A stretch of DNA of 35,906 nt from an uncultured Verrucomicrobia subdivision 3 bacterium (GCA_903912925.1 CAIWJG010000478.1:1-35906); one strand, 5' to 3'; positions 1 through 7,971 are shown, numbered from the stretch's first letter. Notes: generated from the letters alone by a model not told the origin. Translations and numbers: made by a program.

Positions 1-1
1 G

Positions 2-691
2 AGCGAGTTTCTGGCGATGATGAGCCATGAAATTCGCACGCCCATGAACGCTGTGCTGGGCATGACCGAGCTGCTGCTCAACACGCCGCTCGATGCCCGC
101 CAGACCGAGTTCGCCCGCACCGTCGCCACCAGCGGCGAGGCGCTGCTCGACATCATCAACGACATCCTCGACCTGTCGAAGATCGAAGCCGGCGGCCAAC
201 TCCAGATCGAGGCGCAACCCCTTAGCCTCCGCAAACTGACGGGCGGCGTGGTGCAGTTGCTCCAGCCCCGCGCCCAGGAGCGCGGGCTGGCCCTGACAGC
301 CGACCTGGCCGCGGACATTCCGCACTGGCTCAAGGGCGACGCCGGGCGTCTGCGCCAGGTGCTCATGAACCTCGCCGGCAACGGCCTCAAGTTCACCGAC
401 CATGGCGGGGTCAAGATCAGCGTGCGGCTCTGCGGCTCCGAAGCTTCGAGCGCCACACCCAACCCGCAACCGGTTCGCCTGCGGTTCGAGGTGCAGGACA
501 CGGGCATTGGTATCAGCGCCGAGGATGGTGCCCGCCTCTTCCAGCCCTTTACCCAGGTGGACAGCAGCGCGACCCGGCGCCGCGCCGGCACCGGCCTGGG
601 GTTGGCCATCTCCAAGCGCATCGTGGAGCTGATGGGGGGGGGGCATGGGCCTGGAGAGCGTCCCCGGCCAGAGCTCGCTGTTCTGGTTTGA
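2..691 (+). CDS. Hybrid sensor histidine kinase, N-terminal part (5' end outside window, frameshifted)
   Basis: The reading frame is open from the window edge, so the start lies upstream. It encodes the transmitter part of a hybrid histidine kinase. The HisKA H-box SHEIRTP has its phospho-accepting His at the codon at 26. The HATPase_c domain follows, with an N-box reading [10 protein letters not shown], a G1 box DTGIGIS and a G2 box GTGLGLAI. After the G2 box the family normally runs on through MGLES-type residues and a GSLFWFEI-like strand. Here the frame leaves that path at a run of ten G (634-643), reads a short nonsense tail and stops at 691. The expected sequence continues in another frame from about 645. 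Domain identity is clear from the motifs. Whether the break is real or a homopolymer sequencing error cannot be told from one sequence. Confidence 0.9.
   Translation, partial: SEFLAMMSHEIRTPMNAVLGMTELLLNTPLDARQTEFARTVATSGEALLDIINDILDLSKIEAGGQLQIEAQPLSLRKLTGGVVQLLQPRAQERGLALTADLAADIPHWLKGDAGRLRQVLMNLAGNGLKFTDHGGVKISVRLCGSEASSATPNPQPVRLRFEVQDTGIGISAEDGARLFQPFTQVDSSATRRRAGTGLGLAISKRIVELMGGGHGPGERPRPELAVLV
634..643 (+). repeat. Ten-G homopolymer at the kinase frameshift
   Basis: Ten consecutive G follow the AT of an ATG codon at the end of the HATPase domain. Nine would read Met-Gly-Gly-Gly-Met-Gly-Leu-Glu-Ser and join the two halves of the kinase in one frame; ten shift the frame. The tract is therefore the exact site of the break. 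Confidence 0.9.
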
Positions 692-1547
692 GATCGCCCT
701 CGAAGTGGCGCAATCGCCCGAGACTGAGAATGAGCGCCGACTGCCGTCGGCGGCTACCCAAGTTGAAGCGGCCGCCCCCGGCCGGCCGCTGCGCATCCTG
801 GTGGCCGAGGACTACGAGCCCAACCAGCGTTTGGCGATGTACCTGCTGGAGGGCCTGGGTTATCGCGCCGATTTCGCCGCCAACGGCCGCGCCGCGGTCG
901 AGGCCTGGGAACGTTCCGCCTACGACGTCATCATCATGATGGACTGTCAGATGCCCGAAATGGATGGCTTCGAGGCCACCCGGGAAATCCGGCGGCGCGA
1001 AGCGGCCCGGTCCGCGGACGGCAGCCAGCGGACCTACATCATCGCGCTTACGGCCAATGCGGTGAAGGGTGGCCGCGAGCGCTGCCTGGCGGCGGGCATG
1101 GACGGCTACCTCAGCAAGCCCTACACCGGGAAACAGCTCGGCGCGGTTTTGAAGCAGCACCCCGCTCCATCCGCTCCATCCGCTCCTCCCGTCCGTTTCG
1201 ACCCCCAGCGCCTCGCCCAGCTCCGCGCCGACATCGGCGACCGTGGCGTGCGGTCCGTCATTGAAGCTTTTCTGGCCGATCTTTTCCAGCAGATCCCCGA
1301 GATCAGCGTCCTGGTCAGGGCGGGGCGCCAGAGCGACGCATCCCGCGTGGCGCATTCGCTCCGGGGCATCAGCCTGTCCTTTGGGCTGGTCCGGTTCGGC
1401 TCGCAGCTTCAGGAGATCGAGGACCAGACGAGGGCCGGCGCTGCAGCCGGCCTGGCCCCGCTGCTGGACCTGCTGCCAGCCGCTGCCGAGCAAGCCCAAG
1501 CCGACCTCCGCCAATGGCTGGAGGCGCCCCCCGAAACATCGAACTGA
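645..1547 (+). CDS. Hybrid histidine kinase, C-terminal part: end of HATPase, receiver and HPt domains
   Basis: This frame continues the kinase after the G tract; the Met at 645 is an internal residue rather than a likely start. Residues 1-17 ([17 protein letters not shown]) are the last strand of the HATPase domain. After a linker of about 30 residues comes a receiver domain (about 49-168) with acidic pair E55-D56, phospho-acceptor D100 in the [10 protein letters not shown] motif, and the switch Thr in ALTANA. The stretch before D100 reads YDVIIMMD, one residue longer than the usual YDxxxMD. An HPt domain follows, with H237 in AHSLRG as the likely phosphotransfer His. With the preceding part this gives a BarA/ArcB-like phosphorelay protein, His to Asp to His. 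No partner regulator is visible nearby. It lies 60 nt before moxR. Confidence 0.85.
   Translation: MGLESVPGQSSLFWFEIALEVAQSPETENERRLPSAATQVEAAAPGRPLRILVAEDYEPNQRLAMYLLEGLGYRADFAANGRAAVEAWERSAYDVIIMMDCQMPEMDGFEATREIRRREAARSADGSQRTYIIALTANAVKGGRERCLAAGMDGYLSKPYTGKQLGAVLKQHPAPSAPSAPPVRFDPQRLAQLRADIGDRGVRSVIEAFLADLFQQIPEISVLVRAGRQSDASRVAHSLRGISLSFGLVRFGSQLQEIEDQTRAGAAAGLAPLLDLLPAAAEQAQADLRQWLEAPPETSN
734..757 (+). repeat. Short dispersed palindromic repeat inside the kinase linker
   Basis: Twenty-four bases, beginning GCGCCGACTG and ending GGCGGCTAC, match the sequence at 24996-25019 (right arm of the gpsA/thrH inverted repeat) at all but one position. Here the repeat is in frame and encodes RRLPSAAT in the linker between the kinase and receiver domains. 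Confidence 0.75.
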
Positions 1548-1607
1548 GTTACGTTTCTGCGCAGATAGCTTGAGTCTCCGCGTATCCGTGCCTAGATTGA
1601 CCGGATT

Positions 1608-2588
1608 ATGAGCACACCTTTGAATGAGCAGGTGCAGGCCGCGGCGGGCTGGGTCGGCCGGCTGCGCACGGAGATCGGCCGGGTTATCGTCGGCCAGGAG
1701 CAACTGGTGGACCGGTTGTTGGTCGGGTTGCTGGCCAACGGTCACGTCCTGCTGGAAGGTGTGCCCGGTCTGGCCAAGACGATGTGCGTCCGCACGCTGG
1801 CCTCCGCCATCCACGCCTCCTTTCACCGGATCCAGTTCACGCCGGACCTCCTGCCTGCCGACATCGTGGGCACGTTGATCTACAGCCCCCAGGACGGCAC
1901 GTATCGCGCCACCAAAGGGCCGGTATTCGCGAACTTTGTGCTGGCCGACGAAATCAACCGCGCGCCGGCCAAGGTGCAATCGGCGCTGCTCGAAACCATG
2001 CAGGAGCGGCAGGTGACGCTGGGCGGGGAGACGATGCCGCTGCCGTCGCCGTTCCTGGTGCTGGCCACGGAGAACCCGATTGACCAGGAGGGCACCTATC
2101 CCTTGCCGGAGGCGCAGGTGGATCGTTTCATGTTCAAGGTGCTCTTGGACTATCCGTCCTTCGAGGAGGAACGCAAGATTCTCGACCGCATGGCGTTCAC
2201 CTCTCCCGAGACGCAAGTCAGCCCCGTCATTCCCCTGGAGGAAATCCGGGAGACCCGCAAGCTGGTGGACCAGATTCACGTGGATGATAAGGTGCGTGAT
2301 TACGTGGTGCACCTGGTCTTTGCCACGCGCAAGCCGGAGCAATACAAGCTCGATCTGAAGCACTTCATCCAGTTCGGCGCGTCGCCGCGGGCGACCATCT
2401 ATCTGACGCTGGCGGCCAAGGCCTGGGCGCTGCTGCAAGGCCGGACCTACGTTACCCCGGAGGACGTGAAGAGCATCGGCCCCGATGTGCTGCGGCACCG
2501 GATTATCCTCACCTACGAAGCCGAGGCGCAGGCGGTGACGACGGATGCCATTATTAAGAAGATATTCAACGCCGTCCCAGTGCCGTGA
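1608..2588 (+). CDS. moxR: MoxR-family AAA+ ATPase of the Bat operon
   Basis: This is a 326-residue MoxR-type ATPase. MoxR proteins are chaperone-like AAA+ ATPases that work with von Willebrand factor A (VWA) proteins encoded next to them. Walker A is GVPGLAKT (residues 51-58). Walker B is VLADEIN (from 111), followed by the typical RAPAKVQSALLETMQE. The sensor-1 region ATENP (from 153) leads into GTYPLPEAQVDRF, a MoxR hallmark. Length is normal and both ATPase motifs are intact. The ATG at 1608 has no obvious Shine-Dalgarno sequence; it is chosen because homology begins soon after. It is the first gene of a run of eight same-strand genes and is separated from the next by a repeat element of about 150 bp. 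Confidence 0.95.
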   Translation: MSTPLNEQVQAAAGWVGRLRTEIGRVIVGQEQLVDRLLVGLLANGHVLLEGVPGLAKTMCVRTLASAIHASFHRIQFTPDLLPADIVGTLIYSPQDGTYRATKGPVFANFVLADEINRAPAKVQSALLETMQERQVTLGGETMPLPSPFLVLATENPIDQEGTYPLPEAQVDRFMFKVLLDYPSFEEERKILDRMAFTSPETQVSPVIPLEEIRETRKLVDQIHVDDKVRDYVVHLVFATRKPEQYKLDLKHFIQFGASPRATIYLTLAAKAWALLQGRTYVTPEDVKSIGPDVLRHRIILTYEAEAQAVTTDAIIKKIFNAVPVP

Positions 2589-2594
2589 TGCCAA

Positions 2595-2743
2595 ATCCGA
2601 AGGCCGAAATCCGAAGGCCGAAGGAAGGCCGAAATCCGAAGGCTGAACACGGCAGTGAGCTGGGTTCAGCCAGGCGCCGCCCTTTCGGTTTTCGGATTTC
2701 GGCATTCGGGTTTCCTTCGGTTTTCGGTTTTCGGTTTTCGGAT
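2595..2743 (+). repeat. Heptad-arm inverted element, copy A (moxR / DUF58 junction)
   Basis: The left arm (2595-2647) is a run of 7-bp words such as ATCCGAA and GGCCGAA. The right arm (2684-2743) is the imperfect reverse complement, with words such as TTCGGAT and TTCGGTT. A 4-bp GGAA (left) or TTCC (right) interrupts the 7-bp rhythm once in each arm. The core of about 36 nt begins CACGGCAGTGAGCT and ends GCCGCCC, as in copy D at 5632. The left arm starts 6 nt after the moxR stop and the right arm ends 17 nt before the next ATG. Confidence 0.9.
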
Positions 2744-2760
2744 TTCTGCCCGCCGCCGTC

Positions 2761-3678
2761 ATGACCATCACCGAGCTACTAGAAAGCGTGCGGCGGGTAG
2801 AAGTGCGCACCAACCGCCTGGTCAACGACATGATGGTCGGCGCCTATCTCAGCCACTTCAAGGGCCGGGGCATGGATTTCGAGGAGCTGCGGGAGTATAT
2901 GCCCGGAGACGAAGTCCGGGACATCGATTGGAATGTCACCTATCGCATGGGGCGGCCGTTCGTGCGGTGCTACCGTGAGGAGCGCGAACTGGCGGTGGTG
3001 CTGGTGGTGGACATTTCGGCCTCGTCGGCCTTCGGGTCGCTGCGCCGCACCAAACGCCAGTTTGCCGCGGAGATTGCGGGCACGCTGGCCATTTCCGCCA
3101 CGCGCAGCAGCGACAAGGTGGCGCTGTTACTATTCACCGACCAGGTGGAGCTTTACCTGCCGCCGCGCAAAGGGCGGCGGCATATTCTCCGGATCATCCG
3201 CGAGATGCTGTCGTTTGAGCCGAAGCAGCGCGGCACGAACATCCCGGCGGCGCTGGGATTCCTGAATCGCGTGCTCCACCGGCGTTCGATTGTCTTCCTG
3301 CTCACCGACTTTCTGCACAGCTTCGGGACCACCTCCAGCCAACCCATGCCCGGCCGCGACACGGTGCAGGAGATCGGCCTGACCAACGCGCGCCACGACC
3401 TGGTGTGCGTGCATCTGCATGACCCGCGCGAGAGCACGCTGCCGGCGGCCGGGTTGCTGACCATCGAGGACGCCGAGACGGGGGAGTTGCTTGAGATCGA
3501 TTCCAGCCGCACGGCGGTGCGCGAGAAGTTTGCCGAAACCAACGCTGAGCGCCTCGCCGAACTCGATCGAGCCCTGCGCCGCGCCGGGGTGGATACGCTG
3601 CGCTTTAACACGGCCGAATCCTTCGCGCACACGTTGCAGGCCTTCTTTGAGACCCGAAGGGGGAGGAGAAGAGGGTGA
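2761..3678 (+). CDS. DUF58 domain protein of the Bat operon
   Basis: This 305-residue protein has the DUF58 signature GRGMDFEELREYMPGD followed by EVRDIDWN (Y46 to about 58). A VWA-like fold then starts at VVLVVDISASS. The family is nearly always encoded next to MoxR and VWA proteins and is thought to help assemble or regulate them; its molecular role is not settled. There is no signal peptide or transmembrane helix, so it is probably cytoplasmic. The ATG at 2761 has no Shine-Dalgarno motif; the preceding bases are the pyrimidine-rich end of repeat copy A. The stop overlaps the GTG proposed as the start of the next gene. Confidence 0.92.
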   Translation: MTITELLESVRRVEVRTNRLVNDMMVGAYLSHFKGRGMDFEELREYMPGDEVRDIDWNVTYRMGRPFVRCYREERELAVVLVVDISASSAFGSLRRTKRQFAAEIAGTLAISATRSSDKVALLLFTDQVELYLPPRKGRRHILRIIREMLSFEPKQRGTNIPAALGFLNRVLHRRSIVFLLTDFLHSFGTTSSQPMPGRDTVQEIGLTNARHDLVCVHLHDPRESTLPAAGLLTIEDAETGELLEIDSSRTAVREKFAETNAERLAELDRALRRAGVDTLRFNTAESFAHTLQAFFETRRGRRRG

Positions 3679-4415
3679 GAGGCCGAAACCCGAAACCCGA
3701 AACCCGAAGGCCGAAGGAAATCCGAAGGCCGAAATCCGACTGCGGAGCGCGGCTGTCCTCAGCCGCAGCGGTTGGGACTCTCGCAGGCCGCGCGAGTAAC
3801 CTATTCGGATTTCGGATTTCGGCCTTCCTTCGGGTTTCGGGTTTCGGCCTTCGGATTTTGGCCGCCGCCCTCTCTCTGCTCTTTGCCCAGTCGCTCTTCG
3901 CCGCCGACACCAACCCCGCTACCAACTCCGAAATCCCAGCCCTTCGTCCGCCTCATGCCGAGCTGGCGCCGACCTACTGGGAACAGCACGGCGTAGCGGT
4001 GGTCGTCTGCGTGGTGCTCTTCCTGGCTTTAGTTGGCGTTGCCATCTGGTATCTCACCCGGCCTAAGCCGCCGGTCGTCATTCCGCCGGAGGTCCTGGCT
4101 CGCAAGGCGCTGGAGCCGTTGGGCCAGCGAGCGGAAGACGGCGCGTTGTTGAGCCAGGTTTCCCACATTCTGCACCAATACGTGACTGCGGCTTTCAATC
4201 TGCCGCCGGAAGAACTCACGACGGCCGAGTTTTGCCGCGCCATTGCCGGCCACGAGCAAGTCGGTGCCGACTTGTCCGCCGCCCTCAGCGAGTTCCTGCA
4301 GAAGTGCGACCAGCGGAAATTCTCTCCCCCCGCGCCAGCTCCGCCGCTCAGCGTCGTGGACCAGGCGCTCAAGCTCATTGACCAGGCCCAAGTAAGGCGG
4401 CTCGCTAGAAGATGA
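3675..4415 (+). CDS. DUF4381-like single-pass membrane protein of the Bat operon
   Basis: This is a small membrane protein in the place where Bat operons often encode DUF4381 proteins. The GTG at 3675 overlaps the DUF58 stop (GTGA), but this start is uncertain: about 60 N-terminal residues are translated repeat copy B. Residues 44-61 come from the right arm and run into a hydrophobic stretch ending in SLFAAD, which looks like a signal-peptide cleavage region. A second helix, VAVVVCVVLFLALVGVAIWY, precedes a soluble tail with a helical LARKALEPLG region. That pattern fits DUF4381, a periplasmic helper of BatA/BatB, but the assignment rests partly on position. A TTG inside the right arm (near 3857) is another possible start. 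Confidence 0.65.
   Translation: MRGRNPKPETRRPKEIRRPKSDCGARLSSAAAVGTLAGRASNLFGFRISAFLRVSGFGLRILAAALSLLFAQSLFAADTNPATNSEIPALRPPHAELAPTYWEQHGVAVVVCVVLFLALVGVAIWYLTRPKPPVVIPPEVLARKALEPLGQRAEDGALLSQVSHILHQYVTAAFNLPPEELTTAEFCRAIAGHEQVGADLSAALSEFLQKCDQRKFSPPAPAPPLSVVDQALKLIDQAQVRRLARR
3681..3856 (+). repeat. Heptad-arm inverted element, copy B (overlaps the start of the DUF4381-like gene)
   Basis: The left arm (3681-3740) uses words ACCCGAA, GGCCGAA and ATCCGAA with one GGAA interruption. The right arm (3804-3856) uses TTCGGAT, TTCGGCC and TTCGGGT with one TTCC interruption. The core of about 63 nt contains its own hairpin (GCGGCTGTCCTCAGCCGC). The element is translated in frame as the N-terminus of the downstream protein if the GTG at 3675 is used. 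Confidence 0.88.
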
Positions 4416-4416
4416 A

Positions 4417-4568
4417 ATCCGAAATCCGAAACCCGAGGCCCGAAGGAAGGCCGAAATCCGAAACCCGAACCGGGTCAGGTGCGGCTGGCTTCTGCCATTC
4501 GCCCCCGTTTCGGCCTTCGGATTTCGGCCTTCGGATTTCCTTCGGGTTTCGGCCTTCGGGTTTCGGAT
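4417..4568 (+). repeat. Heptad-arm inverted element, copy C (DUF4381-like / batA junction)
   Basis: The left arm (4417-4469) starts one base after the upstream stop codon, with words ATCCGAA and ACCCGAA and a GGAA break. The right arm (4509-4568) has words TTCGGCC, TTCGGAT and TTCGGGT with a TTCC break. The core is about 39 nt. The right arm ends 16 nt before the batA ATG. Confidence 0.9.
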
Positions 4569-4584
4569 TTCCTCCCCTTCCGTC

Positions 4585-5625
4585 ATGACGGGCAACCTCG
4601 AGTTCCAATACCCTTGGCTGCTGGCGCTGCTGGCGTTGCTGCCGATCTACGCTTTCCTCCGCGGGCGCATCGGCAAGCTCGCTGCGCTGCGCTTTCCCAG
4701 CGCCGACATCGCTCGGGCCGCCGGCGCCGCCGCGCGATCCGCGGCAGGCCGACTCCTGCTGTTTCTGCGAATTCTTACGGTGGCGTTGTGCATCGTTACG
4801 CTGGCCGGGCCGCGCTTCGCCAATGACCATACCGAGACACAAGCCAGCGGCATCGATATCATGCTCGTGCTGGACTTGTCGTGGTCCATGATGGCGCTGG
4901 ACATGAGCGGGCCGCAGGAGCGCGTCTCGCGCTATGACATCGCCTCGCAGGTGCTGGAGGATTTCATCCGCAAGCGTCGCAGCGACCGGCTCGGGCTGGT
5001 CGTCTTTTCGGCTGTGCCCTACCTGGCGAGCCCACTCACGCTCAATCACGATTGGCTCATCGAGAACCTCCATCGTCTGCATGTGGGACTCATCCGGGAT
5101 CTGGGCACCGCCATCGGCGATGCCACCGCCGCCGGCGCCAAGCGGCTGAAGGCGCTCAAGGACAGCAAGAGCCGCATCATCATCCTGCTGACGGATGGCG
5201 ATAACAACAAGGGCGAGATTGATCCTCTGCCCGGCGCGCAGCTTGCCGCTGCCCTGGGCGTGAAGATTTACACCATCGGCATCGGCATCGAGCAGCCGTG
5301 TACCCTGCCGCTGTTCAACCCGCTGACCGGCAAGCTGGAGCTGGACGCCAATGGCAATGTCAAACCGGCCATGGTCCTGCAGCCCGCCAACTACGATGTG
5401 CTCAGCAAGATGTCCGCCCTCTCCCGGGGCAAGTCCTACCGCGCCACCAACCGCCGCGAATTGCAGCGCATCTACGACGAGATTGATCGTTTGGAGAAGA
5501 CCGAGATCAAGCTGCGGCGCTTCACGACCTACCGGCCGTTGTACCAGTGGCCCTTGCTGGCCGCTTTGGGATTGTTTGCGCTGGAAGTAGTCCTCGCCAA
5601 CACCCGGCTAAGGAGGGTGCCATGA
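4585..5625 (+). CDS. batA: VWA domain membrane protein BatA
   Basis: This 346-residue inner-membrane protein has two N-terminal helices (about 8-25 and 58-77) and a C-terminal helix (PLLAALGLFALEVVLA). They bracket a periplasmic VWA domain. The metal-binding MIDAS motif is intact: D97-x-S99-x-S101 in DLSWSM, the Thr in LGTAIGDA, and the Asp in LLTDGDNN. BatA forms a complex with BatB in the Bacteroides-type aerotolerance operon; the exact substrate is unknown. The ATG at 4585 gives the usual short N-terminus before the first helix. No Shine-Dalgarno sequence is seen; the upstream bases are the end of repeat copy C. Confidence 0.9.
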   Translation: MTGNLEFQYPWLLALLALLPIYAFLRGRIGKLAALRFPSADIARAAGAAARSAAGRLLLFLRILTVALCIVTLAGPRFANDHTETQASGIDIMLVLDLSWSMMALDMSGPQERVSRYDIASQVLEDFIRKRRSDRLGLVVFSAVPYLASPLTLNHDWLIENLHRLHVGLIRDLGTAIGDATAAGAKRLKALKDSKSRIIILLTDGDNNKGEIDPLPGAQLAAALGVKIYTIGIGIEQPCTLPLFNPLTGKLELDANGNVKPAMVLQPANYDVLSKMSALSRGKSYRATNRRELQRIYDEIDRLEKTEIKLRRFTTYRPLYQWPLLAALGLFALEVVLANTRLRRVP

Positions 5626-5631
5626 GGGGAA

Positions 5632-5784
5632 ATCCGAAACCCGAAACCCGAAATCCGAAGGAAGGCCGAATACCGAAATCCGAACACGGCAGTGAGCTAA
5701 GGGCAGTCAGTGGCCGCCCTTTCGGATTTCGGAATTCGGCCTTCGGATTTCCTTCGGAATTCGGCCTTCGGATTTCGGTTTTCC
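5632..5784 (+). repeat. Heptad-arm inverted element, copy D (batA / batB junction)
   Basis: The left arm (5632-5684) has words ATCCGAA and ACCCGAA with a GGAA break. The right arm (5721-5784) has words TTCGGAT, TTCGGAA and TTCGGCC with a TTCC break and a closing TTCC. The core begins CACGGCAGTGAGCT and ends GCCGCCC, as in copy A, with a diverged middle. The left arm starts 6 nt after the batA stop; the last heptad ends 20 nt before the batB ATG. Confidence 0.9.
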
Positions 5785-5800
5785 TACTCCCAGGCCGCGC

Positions 5801-6829
5801 ATGAACTTCGTCAACCCACATTTCGCCGAACCGCACTGGCTCTGGCTGGCGGTGCTGGGTCCGCTGCTGCTGGTGGCCCTGCAACGCTATTCGGCCTGGG
5901 CGCGACGCCGACAGCTCGGCCAACTGGCGGCGACGCAGTTCCTCGAGGACCTGACCCGCTCCTACAGCCCCGTCCGCCGCGCGATCAAGGACGTATGCCT
6001 CGTGCTGGCCGTGGCTGGAGTGGGGCTCGCGCTGGCCCGGCCGCAATGGGGCGAGCAGGCAGAGGTGAGCCGCTCCTTCGGCCAGGACACACTCTTTATT
6101 CTGGATTGTTCACGCAGCATGTTGGCGGGAGACGTCACGCCCAACCGCTTGCAGCGCGCCAAGCTGGCGATTCTCGACTACGTGCAGCGCTCCAGCCGGG
6201 GCCGGATCGGGCTGGTCGCCTTCGCTGGCCAGGCTTTTCTCCAGTGTCCGCTTACCTTTGACTATGGCGCCTTCCGGGACGCGCTGAGTGTCATCGACGA
6301 GAGGACCATACCCGTCCCCGGCACCGACATCGGCCGGGCGCTCGATGAAGCCTACCGCGCCATGGAGAAAGGCGAGCGTCAAAAGGTGCTGGTGCTGCTT
6401 ACGGACGGCGAAGACCTCGAACTGGGGGGCATCCGCACTGCGGAAACGCTGGCCAAGCAAGGTGTCGTCGTATTCACGTTGGGGATCGGCACGGCGGCGG
6501 GCACGGAGATTCAGTTCCCGAACGAGCAAGGCAAATTGGAAGTGGTGCGCGACAGCCGCGGCGAGGCCGTGCGCAGCCGGCTCGACGAAAAGACCCTGCG
6601 CGGCATCGCCCAGGCCACGCACGGCGCCTACTTTCCCCTTGGCCTGCTGGGGGAGGGCCTGGCGAAAGTCCGCCGTGCGCTCGAAAACCTGGACGCGGGC
6701 TCCGGCGCAGCCCCGGCGCGCAAGTTTGGGGTGGACCGTTTCCATTGGCCCGTAGCGGGGATACTGGTCTTGCTGGTGGCGGAATCTTTGATTGGCACCC
6801 GGCGCGGGCGGCGTGACATTACGTCTTGA
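5801..6829 (+). CDS. batB: VWA domain membrane protein BatB
   Basis: This 342-residue paralogue of the preceding protein has N-terminal helices at about 12-28 and 61-80. The VWA domain has an intact MIDAS (D102-C-S104-R-S106, then PGTDIGRAL and LLTDGEDLE). A C-terminal helix (PVAGILVLLVAESLIG) sits near the end. The paired arrangement of two similar VWA membrane proteins identifies the BatA/BatB pair; which is A and which is B is taken from gene order. The ATG at 5801 follows repeat copy D by 16-20 nt and has no clear Shine-Dalgarno sequence. The next gene follows after a few bases. Confidence 0.9.
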   Translation: MNFVNPHFAEPHWLWLAVLGPLLLVALQRYSAWARRRQLGQLAATQFLEDLTRSYSPVRRAIKDVCLVLAVAGVGLALARPQWGEQAEVSRSFGQDTLFILDCSRSMLAGDVTPNRLQRAKLAILDYVQRSSRGRIGLVAFAGQAFLQCPLTFDYGAFRDALSVIDERTIPVPGTDIGRALDEAYRAMEKGERQKVLVLLTDGEDLELGGIRTAETLAKQGVVVFTLGIGTAAGTEIQFPNEQGKLEVVRDSRGEAVRSRLDEKTLRGIAQATHGAYFPLGLLGEGLAKVRRALENLDAGSGAAPARKFGVDRFHWPVAGILVLLVAESLIGTRRGRRDITS

Positions 6830-6836
6830 ACAGCTT

Positions 6837-7880
6837 ATGATGCAGCGTGTGAACATCCAACTGAACATCCAACCGAACATCCAACATCCAACATCCAACA
6901 TCCAACATCCAGCGACGGCCCGAGCTGAGGCCATTGGATGTTGGATGTTGGATGTTCGATGTTGGGTGTTAAATATTGGATGTCGGGTGTTCCCGGTGGG
7001 CCTTTGGGTCTGCCTCCTGGCGACGAGCGCCCTTGCCAGCCCCGACGCCGCGCCGCCCTCCAGCCCACGCGAGCACTTCAATGCCGGCACCCGGCAGCTT
7101 AGCGCGGGCAAGCTGCGCGAGGCGGAGGCTTCGCTGGAAACCGCCCTCACGAGTCAGGATCAACGGCTCCAACCTCCCGCGCTTTACAACCTCGGCCTCG
7201 TGCGGTTTAAACAAGGCGCGGAGGAGTTGAAGAAAGGGCCGGCGGCCAAGCCAACCCTCGCCCGCGGACAGAAAGCGACCGAGCAAGGGGACGAGGCCCT
7301 TCACCAGGCGGAGGGAGCGCTGGCGAGCGACGACATGCTGAAAATGGTCGCCGCCTATATGCGCGGGCGAGGCGCGCGCAAGGAGTTGAAGGGGGCGACG
7401 GAGGCGGTGCAGCGCGCGCTGAAAGCGCATGGCTCGACGTTGGCCCGATGGGAGCGGTCGTCGGGTGATTTGAAGAGCACGCTGGAGCTGAACAGCGCCG
7501 ATTCCGACGCCCGACACAATGCGGAGGTCGTGGATCGCTGCATCGCCAAGCTCGTGGACAGCATCCAGGAGTTGCAGCAGTGCTCCAGCGGATCGTGTAA
7601 TAAGAAGAATGAACTGAGCGATGCGTTGAAGAAGCTTAAGGGCCGCATCCCCAATCCCAACATGCCCCCGGGCGAAGCCGGAGAGGAGGAGGAGGAAGAG
7701 CAGGAGCAAAAGCCTCAGCCCGGCCAGCAGGAAGGCCCTTCAAAGGACGGCCAGGAAACCACCCTGTCCCCGGAACAAGCGGCGTGGCTCCTGGACTCCT
7801 ACAGGCTCGACAGTGAACGCCGTTTGCCGATGGGCGAAACTCCGAGTCAACCGAAAGAGCGTTCCCGGCCCACATGGTGA
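6837..7880 (+). CDS. batC: TPR protein BatC
   Basis: This is a secreted tetratricopeptide-repeat protein. A TPR-like region starts near REHFNAGTRQLSAGKLREAE and continues through ALYNLGLVRFKQG. Then comes a helical middle, a low-complexity acidic stretch (EEEEEEQEQKPQPGQQEG), and a C-terminal LSPEQAAWLLDSYRLDSERR motif typical of BatC. The role is probably as a periplasmic partner of BatA/BatB. The ATG at 6837 makes a leader of about 70 residues, of which roughly 33-51 are the translated right arm of repeat copy E. The Met at 6945 gives a more normal signal peptide, MLDVRCWV... ending LATSALAS. Both starts share the frame; the second is more signal-like. Confidence 0.85.
   Translation: MMQRVNIQLNIQPNIQHPTSNIQHPATARAEAIGCWMLDVRCWVLNIGCRVFPVGLWVCLLATSALASPDAAPPSSPREHFNAGTRQLSAGKLREAEASLETALTSQDQRLQPPALYNLGLVRFKQGAEELKKGPAAKPTLARGQKATEQGDEALHQAEGALASDDMLKMVAAYMRGRGARKELKGATEAVQRALKAHGSTLARWERSSGDLKSTLELNSADSDARHNAEVVDRCIAKLVDSIQELQQCSSGSCNKKNELSDALKKLKGRIPNPNMPPGEAGEEEEEEQEQKPQPGQQEGPSKDGQETTLSPEQAAWLLDSYRLDSERRLPMGETPSQPKERSRPTW
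6853..6989 (+). repeat. Heptad-arm inverted element, copy E (ACATCCA / TTGGATG words)
   Basis: This has the same plan as the TTCGG elements but a different word. The left arm (6853-6911) holds ACATCCA repeated seven times, the first two followed by 5-bp spacers. The right arm (6934-6989) holds eight 7-bp units, TTGGATG with point variants, followed by TTCC. The core is about 22 nt. The whole element is inside the start region of batC. Confidence 0.9.
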
Positions 7881-7890
7881 TTCACCTAAA

Positions 7891-7971
7891 AGGAAACGCT
7901 GAAAAGCTGAAGCATGAAACCCAGACCGTCCCATCCGAATTTCAGCTTTTCAGCTTTTCAGCTTTTCAGCA
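7891..7971 (+). repeat. Inverted element with 8-bp words, copy F (batC / batD junction)
   Basis: The left arm (7891-7916) contains GCTGAAAAGCTGAAGC. The right arm (7940-7971) holds four 8-bp TTTCAGCT units. The core is about 24 nt. The batD ATG at 7914 lies at the inner edge of the left arm, so core and right arm are translated. Confidence 0.8.

Noticed and set aside
2595-2743. Ordinary intrinsic terminators for the elements between Bat genes
   Set aside because: They lie inside an operon, the stems are long and interrupted, and no T tract closes them at the 3' side.
549-2831. Long minus-strand open frame of about 760 codons opposite the kinase and moxR
   Set aside because: It runs antisense to clear kinase and MoxR motifs, shows no protein-family pattern, and results from high GC content.
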